Shown here: piece after piece, positions 18,788-28,700 of the stretch | Position numbering within the stretch: position 1 is the first letter of the stretch | How the letters are laid out: each line of letters begins with the position of its first letter | Source of the DNA: Aphrocallistes beatrix | Taxonomy: Eukaryota; Porifera; Hexactinellida; Sceptrulophora; Aphrocallistidae | Length of the DNA: 64,000 nucleotides | Reading direction: 5' to 3' | NCBI GenBank assembly: GCA_963281255.1 | Contig: OY725505.1 | Span: 2,790,001 to 2,854,000 of the forward strand | The notes under the pieces: model-generated | Seen by the model: only the letters and a program-made list of their open reading frames with translations | Database searches by the model: none | What the model was told of the DNA's origin: nothing | Position numbers and translations under genes: made by a program

Positions 18788-21700
18788 ATGATTGGTTGCT
18801 TTGTAATACTCTGTTCTGTGTTGACTATTGCTAGCAGTTCGCCTGTTGTTAGGGATGGAGGCGAAATGGTTGATCTTCAGTCGGCAGTTGTTGCCGTGAA
18901 TAGTCGCAAAACGAGCTGGACTGCAAGGATTAATCCTGGATTTGAGAGTTTCACCTTAGCAGAGGCTCGTTGCCTGACTGGGGTGAAACGCGAAAACGTT
19001 TCTGAGACTCTACCCCCTGCACCCCACTTGTTAGGGGGAGAGGAAGACAATTGGATCGAGGGAAATGCTCCGACAAATTTCGACGGACGGAAACGGTTCT
19101 ATGGGTGTATAGGCTCCATTCGGAATCAGGGACAGTGTGGTAGCTGTTGGGCATTCGGGGCGACCAGTGCGTTAGCAGATCGTCTGTGTATCTATTCCAT
19201 GATAGATGTTATTCTCTCTCCACAGCAGTTAGTCTCCTGCGACACTTCAAGTTATGGTGCGTAGCATATGCCATGTTAAGATGACTTAAACATTTTAGGT
19301 TTTTATGGAGTATGAAGAGAAATGAAAGTTTGTACAGGTGACTCCGCTTAATCGGGACACTTTGGTCCCGGATATTTTGTCCCGATTAAGCGGAGTTCCC
19401 AATTAGCCGATGAAATTTAGTATTAGCCTCTATGTATGGGGGTCATTCCGTTCCTGGAGACTTGTCCCAATTAAGCGGAGTTGACTGTATATTAATTAAA
19501 CAAATTTTTAAATTCGTCATATATCAAGATGTATATCCCTAATTTGACGTGGGGTCAAATGTATAAATAGAAATGACCCCACTTTCATTTTCAATTTCAA
19601 TTCACTTTCAATTAACTTTCACTTTCAATTCAACATTCCTCGGCAAGTTGGGGATATATATATGTTACAGGGTATCTGTAAAATCAGGGTAATTGTAATT
19701 ACCCTGATTTTTTTAGGGTAATTGTAATTACCCTGGTTCAATCAGGGTAATTGTAATTACCCTGACTTTTTCAGGGTAATTGTAATTACAGTATAACCTC
19801 CATAAGTGGGGGAGCATGGGACGGGATAAAACTGGTTTATCCCCCATTCCCCGGTTAAAATTCAATTATAATTTTCTAGATGAGAATATCTAACAGCCTA
19901 TTTGAAACTTGTAGAATTTCAGAAAATACATAGTACATAGTACATATAACACACCCATTAATGTACCAGTTGAGTTTTATAAGTTACACAATTACATTTA
20001 GAAAACTCCACTTCCTAATATGGTACTTAGGTGGTATAATTGTTAACTTATAGTATGGAAGGGGGCGAATTCAGGGGGGGAAATTCAGGGTGGGCAATGT
20101 TACCTGTTACAATGCAACTGTCAATTGAGGAATCCTATTAATTGGACAATTGCTCTTAGGTGAGCTAAATTGTGTTTCCCGTACTTGTGTATTACAGGCT
20201 GAGCAAATCTGGATGGACATGTGAAAATGGCCCAAGTAGCGCCTATACAAATGATCCACTATACAATGAGTGGTCACTATAATTAACCTAATAAAACAAA
20301 GTAATTACAATTACCCTGAAAAAAGTCAGGGTAATTACAATTACCCTGAAAAAAGTCAGGGTAATTACAATTACCCTGAAAAAGTCAGGGTAATTACAAT
20401 TACCCTGATTGAACCAGGGTAATTACAAATACCCTAAAAAAATCAGGGTAATTACAATTACCCTGATTTTACAGATACCCTGTAACATATATATATACAG
20501 GGTGACCCATAAGTTCTGTTACAAGCTTCATTAAGTATAAAATTTATTATACTCAAACGATCTTAGTTATTATGGTCCTTAGAGATTGTAATTCGAATAT
20601 TTTCAATGATTTTAAAAGATTTTTCGATTCTAAGACTTAGAAATGTGTTTTGTGTGGCGAGTTTGAAGAAAAAAAAATGTGTCGAAAATCGCGAATCAGG
20701 GCCCACTGCTTCTGTAAAAAATGTCTTCATAATCGATGTTCCATGACGATTTAGCACCAGATACCTTTCATTCGCCATATAAATATTTCATAAATCCACT
20801 GAATTGATTATCAGAAACGAGAAAAAGTTATTCATTCGCAGTTCAAATTAGGTACATTTTGCAAAATTCCCCAAAATTGCACTTTTTTCACATCACAAAA
20901 AAATCTGATCCAATTGGTCCTCAAAATGCACTGATCTGAACATCCTATATTTCTACAAATTTAGAGTGTTCGAGGAAAATGTGTGAGCTAATTTTTCCTA
21001 GAATTTGAAGACTCTTTGAAGATAACTTGAAAAGCAGTGGGCCCTGATTCACGAATTTCGCTCCGTGCTAGGACACATTTTTTTTCTTCAAACTCGCCAC
21101 ACAAAACACATTTCTAAGTCTTAGAATCGAAAAATCTTTTAAAATCATTGAAAATATTCGAATTACAATCTTTAAGGACCAGAATAACTAAGATCGTTTG
21201 AGTATAAGAAATTTTATACCTAATGAAGCTTGTAACAGAACTTAATTGTCACCCTGTATATATATATATATATATCCTATTTGATTGAAGAAACTGCCAG
21301 ACACAGAAAGCTGATTTTTGGCATGTGGGAGTCTTTTGGCTATGGCCCCACTAATTTCTGAGCTCAGACGAAAATGTCGACTCATCATGGAATTATGACG
21401 CCATTGTAACCTTTTTTTATAATTAGAAATTTCAGTTTTTTGTCATAACTCAGCCATTTTACTTTTTCTCTTAATCCAGGTTGTGAAGGAGGCTACATAA
21501 CACAGGCTTGGAAGTACATGAAGAATACAGGAGTCGTGACAGAAGACTGCTACGCTTATAAGAGCGGCTCCTCTCGCTCTACCGGGAGCTGCTACCTCTC
21601 TAAGGATGAGTGTCCCTCCTCTTCTTACGTCATGCCGAAGTTCTACTATGCAGTATACGGAGCTTACTCTCTTAGCGGTGTGAAGAAGGTTATGTATGAT

Positions 21701-23360
21701 ATCTACACCAAAGGACCTGTAGAAACTGCTCTCTATGTAAGTACACGGCATGTATCGCACACAAGGATTATCTAGGAGCGCGAGACGCTCCTTTAGGCGT
21801 ATGATTTTAAGCCTGAAAGTGTTTAGGAGCGTGAAAATCCAGAATATTACCCAATTTACCCTATAATATAATGCTATTTAGCAATTTAGGCGTATGAAAA
21901 TTTATGGGTTTAGGAAACTAGGAGCGTATCTCTGTAGGGCTGTATAATACCCTGATCGCACACAATGTAATTCATTCCTTCTCACTCCAGTTATAACTCC
22001 AGTTATAACTCCAGTTATAACTTCAGTTATAACTCCAGTTATAACTCCAGTTTTAACTCCAGTTATAACTCCAGTTATAACTCCAGTTATAACTTCAGTT
22101 ATAACTCCAGTTGAAACCCGATTCGGACTATGGATTTTGTTAACTCATTTCCGGTTAATCCATTTTGGCCAGGAAACCCTAAAAGTGTGAGGTCTATTCT
22201 ATAAATAGAATTGATCCCTAAGCAAATCGGGTTTAAACTAGTGCGCTTCATTTGCTTGCCTCGCGCTACTATCGAACTATCGTGTTAGCAGATGTTAATG
22301 CTTGCGCTAATTAACTTCTGGCTTCTGTCGTCGCTTCTTATACATTGCATTAACCATTATTGCACTTGTAAAATTCAATAATTTTAAAGTGCGAATAACG
22401 TCATCATTCAATGAGAAGCATTTTCTGCGAATTTTATTATTCCAACACATCAAACACATTAATTAACTATCTTCTAACCAAAGAATGCCTGTAGCATCAA
22501 TTTTATTCTGAATAGACAATAGTTTTCCAGGTATCAATCTATGAAAAATATCCGTATTTCCCTGAAAAAATAAAGTCGATTATCAGGAAAATACAGTATA
22601 TTATTTATATAATAAATCGTTCCTACTCCACTCATTATCAACATGTTATCATAATATGCACTTCATAGGCCAATTAGCGTATATAAGTATTAAATTACTC
22701 AATACGAATCTTGTTAGTATTCTCGCTCAGAATATACAAAAGCTAGCCCAGATTCTAGGATATCCACTATATATTCTAATTTTGATGCACTATCATTTTT
22801 GGCAAACCTGAAATTGCATTATTTTAGCAAATAAATTCCATTACAGTCAACTCCGCTTAATCGGAACAAGTCTCCAGGAACGGAATGGTTCCCATACATA
22901 GAAGCTAATACTAAATTTCATCGGTTAATTGGAAACTCCACTTAATCGGGAGAAAATATCCGGGACCAAAGTGTCCCGATTAAGCAGAGTTTCCTGTTAT
23001 TCCATTAGTTGCCAAGAAAATGCTAGCCAAAAAACAAATTAATTGCCAGAATAATATTACATCAATTCTAGTTTCTAGACCTGTAGGAATTTTCCAAGAA
23101 TTTTGTTGTAACAATAATGCACTCTTAAGATCTACGAGGATTTCTACGCGTACAGTTCAGGAGTTTATAAGTACACTTACGGAGGTCTGATCGGTCTACA
23201 CGCGGTCAAGATTCTTGGATGGGGAGTAGATGACAACGGATATCCTTATTGGCTATGCGCCAACTCCTGGGGTACCAAATGGGGGGATCTAGGAGGGTAC
23301 TTCAAAATTCTGAAAGGGTACAATGAGTGTGAAATCGAGTCTTATGTTGTTGCAGGTTGA
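18788..23360 (+). CDS. Cathepsin B-like cysteine protease, copy 2
   Basis: Exons 18788-19256, 21480-21736 and 23130-23360 (957 nt, 318 aa), with the same splice positions and phases as copy 1. It has a signal peptide and propeptide as in copy 1. The catalytic set is Cys120 (CGSCWAF), Gln114, His266 and Asn287. It differs from copy 1 by one lost codon near residue 137 and scattered substitutions, for example Q for E just before CGSC, ETALY for EAALE at the end of exon 2, and GTKWG for DTTWG near the end. Both genes are open and keep all catalytic residues. Like copy 1 it lacks the histidine pair of the cathepsin B occluding loop. Intron 1 is 2.2 kb against 370 bp in copy 1, because three foldback/MITE insertions accumulated there. 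The same overlapping uORF starts at 18778. Confidence 0.92.
19335..19487. mobile_element. pogo/Tigger-like MITE, family P1 (cathepsin 2 intron 1)
   Basis: Duplicate of 14391-14560, about 17 bp shorter near the right end. TA flanks. Confidence 0.85.
19535..19654 (+). mobile_element. TATA-core MITE, type A (cathepsin 2 intron 1)
   Basis: Ends CCCTAATTTGACG and CGGCAAGTTGGGG. The interior has GGGGTCAAATG, TATAAATAG and GACCCC, with five CTTTCA-type repeats. Absent from copy 1 at this position, so inserted after the duplication. Confidence 0.75.
19668..20482. mobile_element. Foldback element with palindromic tandem arms
   Basis: 815 bp, TA-flanked, with ends CAGGGTATCTGTAAAATCAG and its complement. 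The left arm holds four and the right arm about six copies of a 20-22-bp unit, AGGGTAATTGTAATTACCCT, each nearly palindromic itself. A sequence resembling a pogo-like MITE end (CAGTATAACCTCCATAAGTG) follows the left arm at 19789, suggesting a nested insertion. Non-coding. Absent from copy 1. Confidence 0.8.
20498..21256. mobile_element. Mariner-ended foldback MITE
   Basis: 759 bp flanked by TA, ends CAGGGTGACCCATAAGTTCT and AGAACTTAATTGTCACCCTG. Inverted arms of about 220 bp (to about 20720 and from about 21030) match with few differences; the unique centre is about 310 bp. The CAGGGTG start also begins the Tc1 element at 47659, but the rest differs. Non-coding. Confidence 0.8.
21276..21462 (+). 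mobile_element. E500 element, 3'-truncated
   Basis: Matches the first about 185 bp of the E500 family (TTTGATTGAAGAAACTGCCA onward) and ends before the hairpin part, directly upstream of the exon-2 acceptor of cathepsin 2. Confidence 0.65.
21766..21952. mobile_element. AGGAGCG element, family G (cathepsin 2 intron 2)
   Basis: Duplicate of 14964-15143 with only a few changes. Confidence 0.6.
21984..22112 (+). repeat. 12-bp tandem repeat in cathepsin 2 intron 2
   Basis: About eleven copies of CAGTTATAACTC with minor variants (one TTTTAACTC). Longer than the array in copy 1. Confidence 0.85.
22114..22236 (+). mobile_element. TATA-core MITE, type B (cathepsin 2 intron 2)
   Basis: Duplicate of 15257-15379. 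Its core has an intact CTATAAATAG where copy 1 has CTTTAAATAG. Confidence 0.75.
22844..22995. mobile_element. pogo/Tigger-like MITE, family P1 (cathepsin 2 intron 2)
   Basis: Duplicate of 16575-16720. TA at the left, right end ATTAAGCAGAGTTTCCTG. A lone P1 end lies again at 23547-23585. Confidence 0.8.
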
Positions 23361-23780
23361 GATGCTGTTTGTTTATCTTTTATTTATTTATTTGCTTGTT
23401 TATATTATTGTGTTTCTCAGTTTTGAATTTTCAAGAGTGTGAATATGAGCAAAATTTCTCGTTATATTCTACACTTAATATTCTCTTTCCTTTCCTCTAT
23501 GATTTTACACTGAATATTGTTATTATAATACACATTTGAATGTACAGTTGACTCTGTTTAATTGGGACAAATCTCCAAGGAATGTTTGACATGCATCAAC
23601 TAATAGTAGATTTTATCGTTTTCTTGGGAACACACACACACATACATAAATCGAGTGTTAATAGTATGGATACAGGAATGTTTTTACACCAGTGAAACTG
23701 TACTATTGGTCTATCGACCGAGATTCGAGTCAGCAAAAAGATTTGATATACGAAATCCTGCTTTAGGAAACATCTTAGTA

Positions 23781-24257
23781 CAGTAAAACCTCTAAAAAGT
23801 GAACACCGTTTGGACCAGAAAAAAATGTTCACTTTTGAGAGGTGTTCACTTTTCGTGATTTATCATAAGTTAGTCTGTATAGTATGAAATTATGAATGAC
23901 CAGATTTGTCTAAAGATATAATGTATAGGTTCAATGTTTAGATAAATGTGTGAAGTCCTAAACAGAAAGAGGGCTTCTTATTTATGATGAATTCCTATCC
24001 ATAATTTACATTCAATATTAACTCTAGCCTATTATCTAATGAAGCCACCGAATATGTTCACTTTTTAGAGGTGATATCCAATGCAATTTGGTCAATTGGG
24101 ACCAGATTAGGTGTTCACATTTCACTTTTCAGAGGTGTTCACAAGTTGGAGGTTAATTAATATGTAACAGAATGGGAAAAATTTGGGACTGAGAAAAAGT
24201 GTTCATATTTTGGAGGTGTTCACTTGTTAGAGGTGTTCACTTTTGGAGGTTTTACTG
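23781..24257. mobile_element. pogo/Tigger-like MITE, family P2 (complete)
   Basis: 477 bp, TA-flanked, ends CAGTAAAACCTCTAAAAAGT and TTTTGGAGGTTTTACTG. Several internal GTTCAC...AGAGGTGTTCAC repeats form a staggered inverted structure. The copy in unit 1 is cut by a deletion. Confidence 0.85.
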
Positions 24258-24385
24258 TAGTTACATTATTTATTACTTTTGATATCGATGGTATAGCCAA
24301 CTATCCCTAGTTCTGATTATTAACAACTCCAGCATCAATTAATCTCTGTATATCAATAAAATCACTAAATTTAGCCATATATTTT

Positions 24386-24486
24386 CCCTCGCCTGGCTAC
24401 GTCTCAAAAGTATAAATAGAGAAAACCCCATTTTCACTTTCAATGTACTTTCATTTTCACTTTCAACATTCCTAGCCAACCGCGGG
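24386..24486 (+). mobile_element. TATA-core MITE, type A
   Basis: Ends CCCTCGCCTGGCTACG and CTAGCCAACCGCGGG; core AAAAGTATAAATAGAG, then a CACTTTCA-rich stretch. Confidence 0.65.
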
Positions 24487-25653
24487 TTAATATTGATTTC
24501 ATCTTTTACAGAGTAAAACTGCTATTGACAGCGTTTTTATGACCAACAAAATGAAAATGTCTACGGGCTTATATGCATCTGTCGGTTTTCGCCTTATTTT
24601 TCCAAGTTTTGCGTTTGTTCGAATGGATCTACAGTCCCGGCAAAAAGTCTGGAATATTGTATGTAAAATATTAATATTCTAGTTTTAGCAAAAAATAACA
24701 AATTTTAATATTGCAGAATATTCGTTATCAATTTAATGCAATGAAAATCTAGAGTCTACTCTTTCTATAACACGAAAAGTATGAAATATTTAATTAAAAT
24801 ATGTTATATGTTTATCAGTGGCGTAGCTAGGGGGGCGGACCGCTCCGGGCGGCGCTTAATAGGGGGCGGCACTTGACCTTGTGTTTCATAAATACACTTG
24901 CCAAGTTGAGGTAGAAATATGTGTTGAGGGGCGGCATGAAATACATCCACCCCGGGCGACATAGGTGTAAGCTACGCCTCTGATGTTTATTACCGGGTAA
25001 ATTCAAAAAATTGGAAAATACTAAAATATTCCTGACTAAGTAAGAGAACTTCCAAAAATTCATTAGGACAGATAGCAACTCGATAATTCGAACAAATGCA
25101 GCTTTCCCATATTTACTAATTACTACCATTCATTGTACTATACAATCATAATTATTGAATATATTATAATTACATAAGTTTCAAATGAATAATAATACAT
25201 ATATACAGAACTATCATAGCAGATAGACAAGGAGTACTACAGTTGTACAAATCTTGAATTCCCAACGATTCCTTTTAAATTATTATAATCAGGCGGGAGG
25301 AGAGAGGGTGAATCTTGAATCTAGTGAAGAAATATTTATAAAATGTAACTTATTTAATAATTATAAACAAAGAAAAATTAAAGCTGTATTTTTGGTCTCA
25401 AAATATTAATGTTTTATTTCAATAAATTATTTTTCGATGAACTAAAACTTTTATGAAGTTTACTATTGGGAAAGTGCGCCAATATTTTCCATCGAACTTT
25501 TGGGTGTTAGAATTTTCCATAAATAAAATTCGATGGGGTTTTTCTGTGCTAAGAATAAGATTGAAAAAATATTGTCCGAATTAGTAAAATGGGAATTAGA
25601 TTTGATAGGGCGCGTTTCAAATTCAATAAAGAGGGACAGATTCTGAATATTTT
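24487..25653. other. Spacer retained only in duplication unit 2
   Basis: No gene recognised. It contains a small hAT-like element at 24816-24982. The rest is AT-rich. The corresponding segment is deleted from unit 1. Confidence 0.6.
24816..24982. mobile_element. hAT-like MITE with perfect 8-bp target duplication
   Basis: 167 bp, ends CAGTGGCGTAGCTAGG and AAGCTACGCCTCTG, flanked on both sides by ATGTTTAT. G-rich interior. Confidence 0.85.
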
Positions 25654-25766
25654 TTGTACTAAAAAATTTAACTATCAATCCATAGTCCTAAAACTTAAAA
25701 AAATCGTTTCCTAAACTCCTTATTGAATCTCTACACGCCCCTCAATACCGAATTCCACGCACCCTA

Positions 25767-28700
25767 TCACGGTTGAGATTGGTTCGAGCACAGTGAATGT
25801 CTAGTCTCCTCTGGCGATACGTTAGCAGCTATCTCAGGGAAATAGGCGAAAAGATTTTCCTCCATTCTGCTTAGTCTCCGTACCTTGCTATCTTCGTCCT
25901 CTTTTTCCTCCACAAAGTCAGTAGCCATCTCATTAACATAGCCAAACTCTACGTCTGGTGGTGCTGCCAATGGTGGGTAGATTCCCAGTTGTATGTTTTG
26001 GTAATTGTGTGATTGCTAGTACGATATAATTACATATTCACTGGTAATTAAATTCATAGGCGTTCATATACGTGTATATATTTCATACATACCAACCTGA
26101 GTCATGATAAAAGCGGGACGCAGCGTTGAATTTCGCGGAACATGGCGGGACGCAATAGAAAAGTACTATACATAGAATACAAAAAAGCGGGACATAATGG
26201 GGAAATTTCATGTAAAAGCGGGACACTCGAGAAAATTAGGTCAATAGAAGAGTGAAAAAAGCGGGACGTCCCGCCGAAAACGGGACAGTTGGCAAGTATG
26301 ATATTTTAATTTGTATTCAAATGCAAGCCGAATTATGTATATAGTATTTACTTGCATGTCTAGATACGTTATTAATCAAGTGGACTTGAGTATTCATGTA
26401 CTAAATTGCAATAATTTATCCTGTTTTCACTTATCTATGGTTGAATATTGATGATACCATTGCAAAATACACAGTGGAGTTGCCTACTAGCAATTCTCTA
26501 ATATCAAGATCCATCTAAGTTATGTTCAAGCTCATTCACTTCATGATCCAGTACAAGCAAACTTGGAACAAAAGTGACTTGCTATTAGGCAAACCCAATG
26601 AAGCTGTGTATTGGTTAACTACAGTGGATCAGTTAAATCCTTACTATTAAAACTCGATTAATCTATATATATAATCTCTGTAACGAATTGATTGAAGAAA
26701 CTGCCAGGCACAGAAAGCTGATTTTTGGCATGTGGGAGTCTTTTGGCTATGGCTCCACTAAGTTCTGAGCTCAGAGCAAAATGTCGACTCATCATGGAAT
26801 TATGACGTCATTGTCACATTTTTAAAAGTTAAGCAATACAGTTATTCGAGCATAACTCAGCCATTATAGGAGATAGAAGGCTGAAATTTTAATAGAATAT
26901 GTATATTAATATACCTCACATATGACCCAACTATTATCAAAAAATGATGACTCATCACTCTGTCATGACGTCATCATTATGCATCAAAAACAAAAAAATT
27001 TTTAAATTGACAAATTTGGTGATTTTTCGTGCGATATCGATTATGACAGTAGGACAGGCGTATTTAGGGATGTTATCTCCCATACAATTAATCAATGGTG
27101 ACCACAGGCGCCCAAAGGGCGCCTCCGGCGGACACAAAGTGTCCGCCAGCCGCGAGCACAAGCAAGCGAAGCGGCGCTTGTTTGTTTATAAAACGAGCGG
27201 ATATTGTTTCAAAAAGACAGACATGGGATTTGTGGTTTAGTTGGATAGAGTTAGCACACTTACCGAATGCTCTGGCGGCATAACCTGACGATCATCTTCA
27301 GTCACGGATGTGAGAAGGGACCTTCTGTACCCCACTCTCCCCTCGTCATATTGGAATCTTGGAGTTCGGGCTTCTGTGGGAGATCTCACCGTTTCTATCT
27401 GCGCGTAGCTTACAGGGGTGAAATCCGGTAGGTTTTCTAAACGATCTTGCACTTCTTTGCGTTTGTTTCTGTAGAATGCGGTCAGTCTACATGCAATGAA
27501 ACCTAGAAGAATGGCATGTAAATGAATACTTCATTATCCATGGTTCGATTTGTATTAGTAAACAGACAATTCCTTATGCAATCCTATGCTCCCCCTAGTG
27601 TTTAGTAGTCTGCACTAAGAGGCCGTTCAAACATTACGTAACGCAAAATTCACTGATTTTAGACACCCTCTCCTCCCTATGACCATCTTGTAGTACAACA
27701 GTCTGTCATACCCCAGTACCCCCCTTGGAGCCGTTATGTAACATTTGAACGGCCCCCAATTAATTAAGCATAAAGTGATTATTTAATTTACAGAAGATAC
27801 CAATATACTTACATTGACTTGTGGTGAGAATGAGAAATATCAGTGCCAACAGTATGGCACATCCTGTTTCGATTGTGAATTGCATCAATCCTTCATTACA
27901 TCCGTCGTTAATCGCCTTTGCATAAAGAGAACTCGTTTCATTGCAGCTTAAATCATTAACTAAAATGTGCTCTATGATTGGGAATGTCTCCAGAATGGTG
28001 AGATGGAATATTATAGCGTTTTGGTAGAGAGAAGGGTATGATGCTCGGAATTGTGATGTGAAATTCACAAAATTTGAGACTGTTTCGTTTATATTATTGA
28101 AGTTATCATTTAGATTGCTGATGCTGTCCTTGAGTGGATTACTGCATCCGTGGCAGTAGAGCAAATACTGACTTTCTTCCTATATACAAGAGAAAGTTCC
28201 TAAGTTGACTAATTCATGAATTATCAATGAATTACTCAAAATTTGAAACTAAAATAATGAAAAAAATATTTGATATTTCACTTAGGGACTGAGCAATGTT
28301 AGAGGCATATAACATAAGCAACCTTTTAACCACTTTATGGTATAGAATCTGCACTAATGTTTGAGATTTTGAATAATTCATTAATTTCATAATTCATAAT
28401 TCTTCAACATCTTTCAATGAATTAGTCAACTTAGAGAGAAACATGAAGGATCACCAATGGCACTTTGCCAGTCCAAATATTGCTGGCTATATCCATGGCA
28501 TGCATACCAGCCGTCCCGGGTTTTTTCATTCTTCTATTGATTTTCACCAGTGTCCCGTTTTTACATGAAATTTCCCCATTATGTCCCACTTTCTTGGATT
28601 CCTTATATAATCCATACTTTTCTATTATGTCTCGCGAAATTCACTAACAAAATCACAAGCTATTATATCCAGATGTGATTTCCACCAGGTGTTAGAATGT

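Larger units (their letters stand above)
18414..26025. repeat. Tandem duplication unit 2
   Basis: The second copy of the cathepsin plus tweety-terminal-exon unit, ending inside tweety intron 5. It is longer than unit 1 because intron 1 of the protease gained about 1.9 kb of nested MITEs and because it retains 24183-25653. It lacks the E500 insertion. Confidence 0.9.

Noticed and set aside
20290-20482. CRISPR-like array of AGGGTAATTACAATTACCCT units
   Set aside because: Animal DNA, near-contiguous units without variable spacers, and a mirror-image array at 19668-19788 show the arms of a foldback element.
26944-27240. Open frame with [15 protein letters not shown] also found (inverted) at 15676-15909
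   Set aside because: It lies across the hairpin end of the E500 repeat; the shared peptide only reflects shared repeat DNA.
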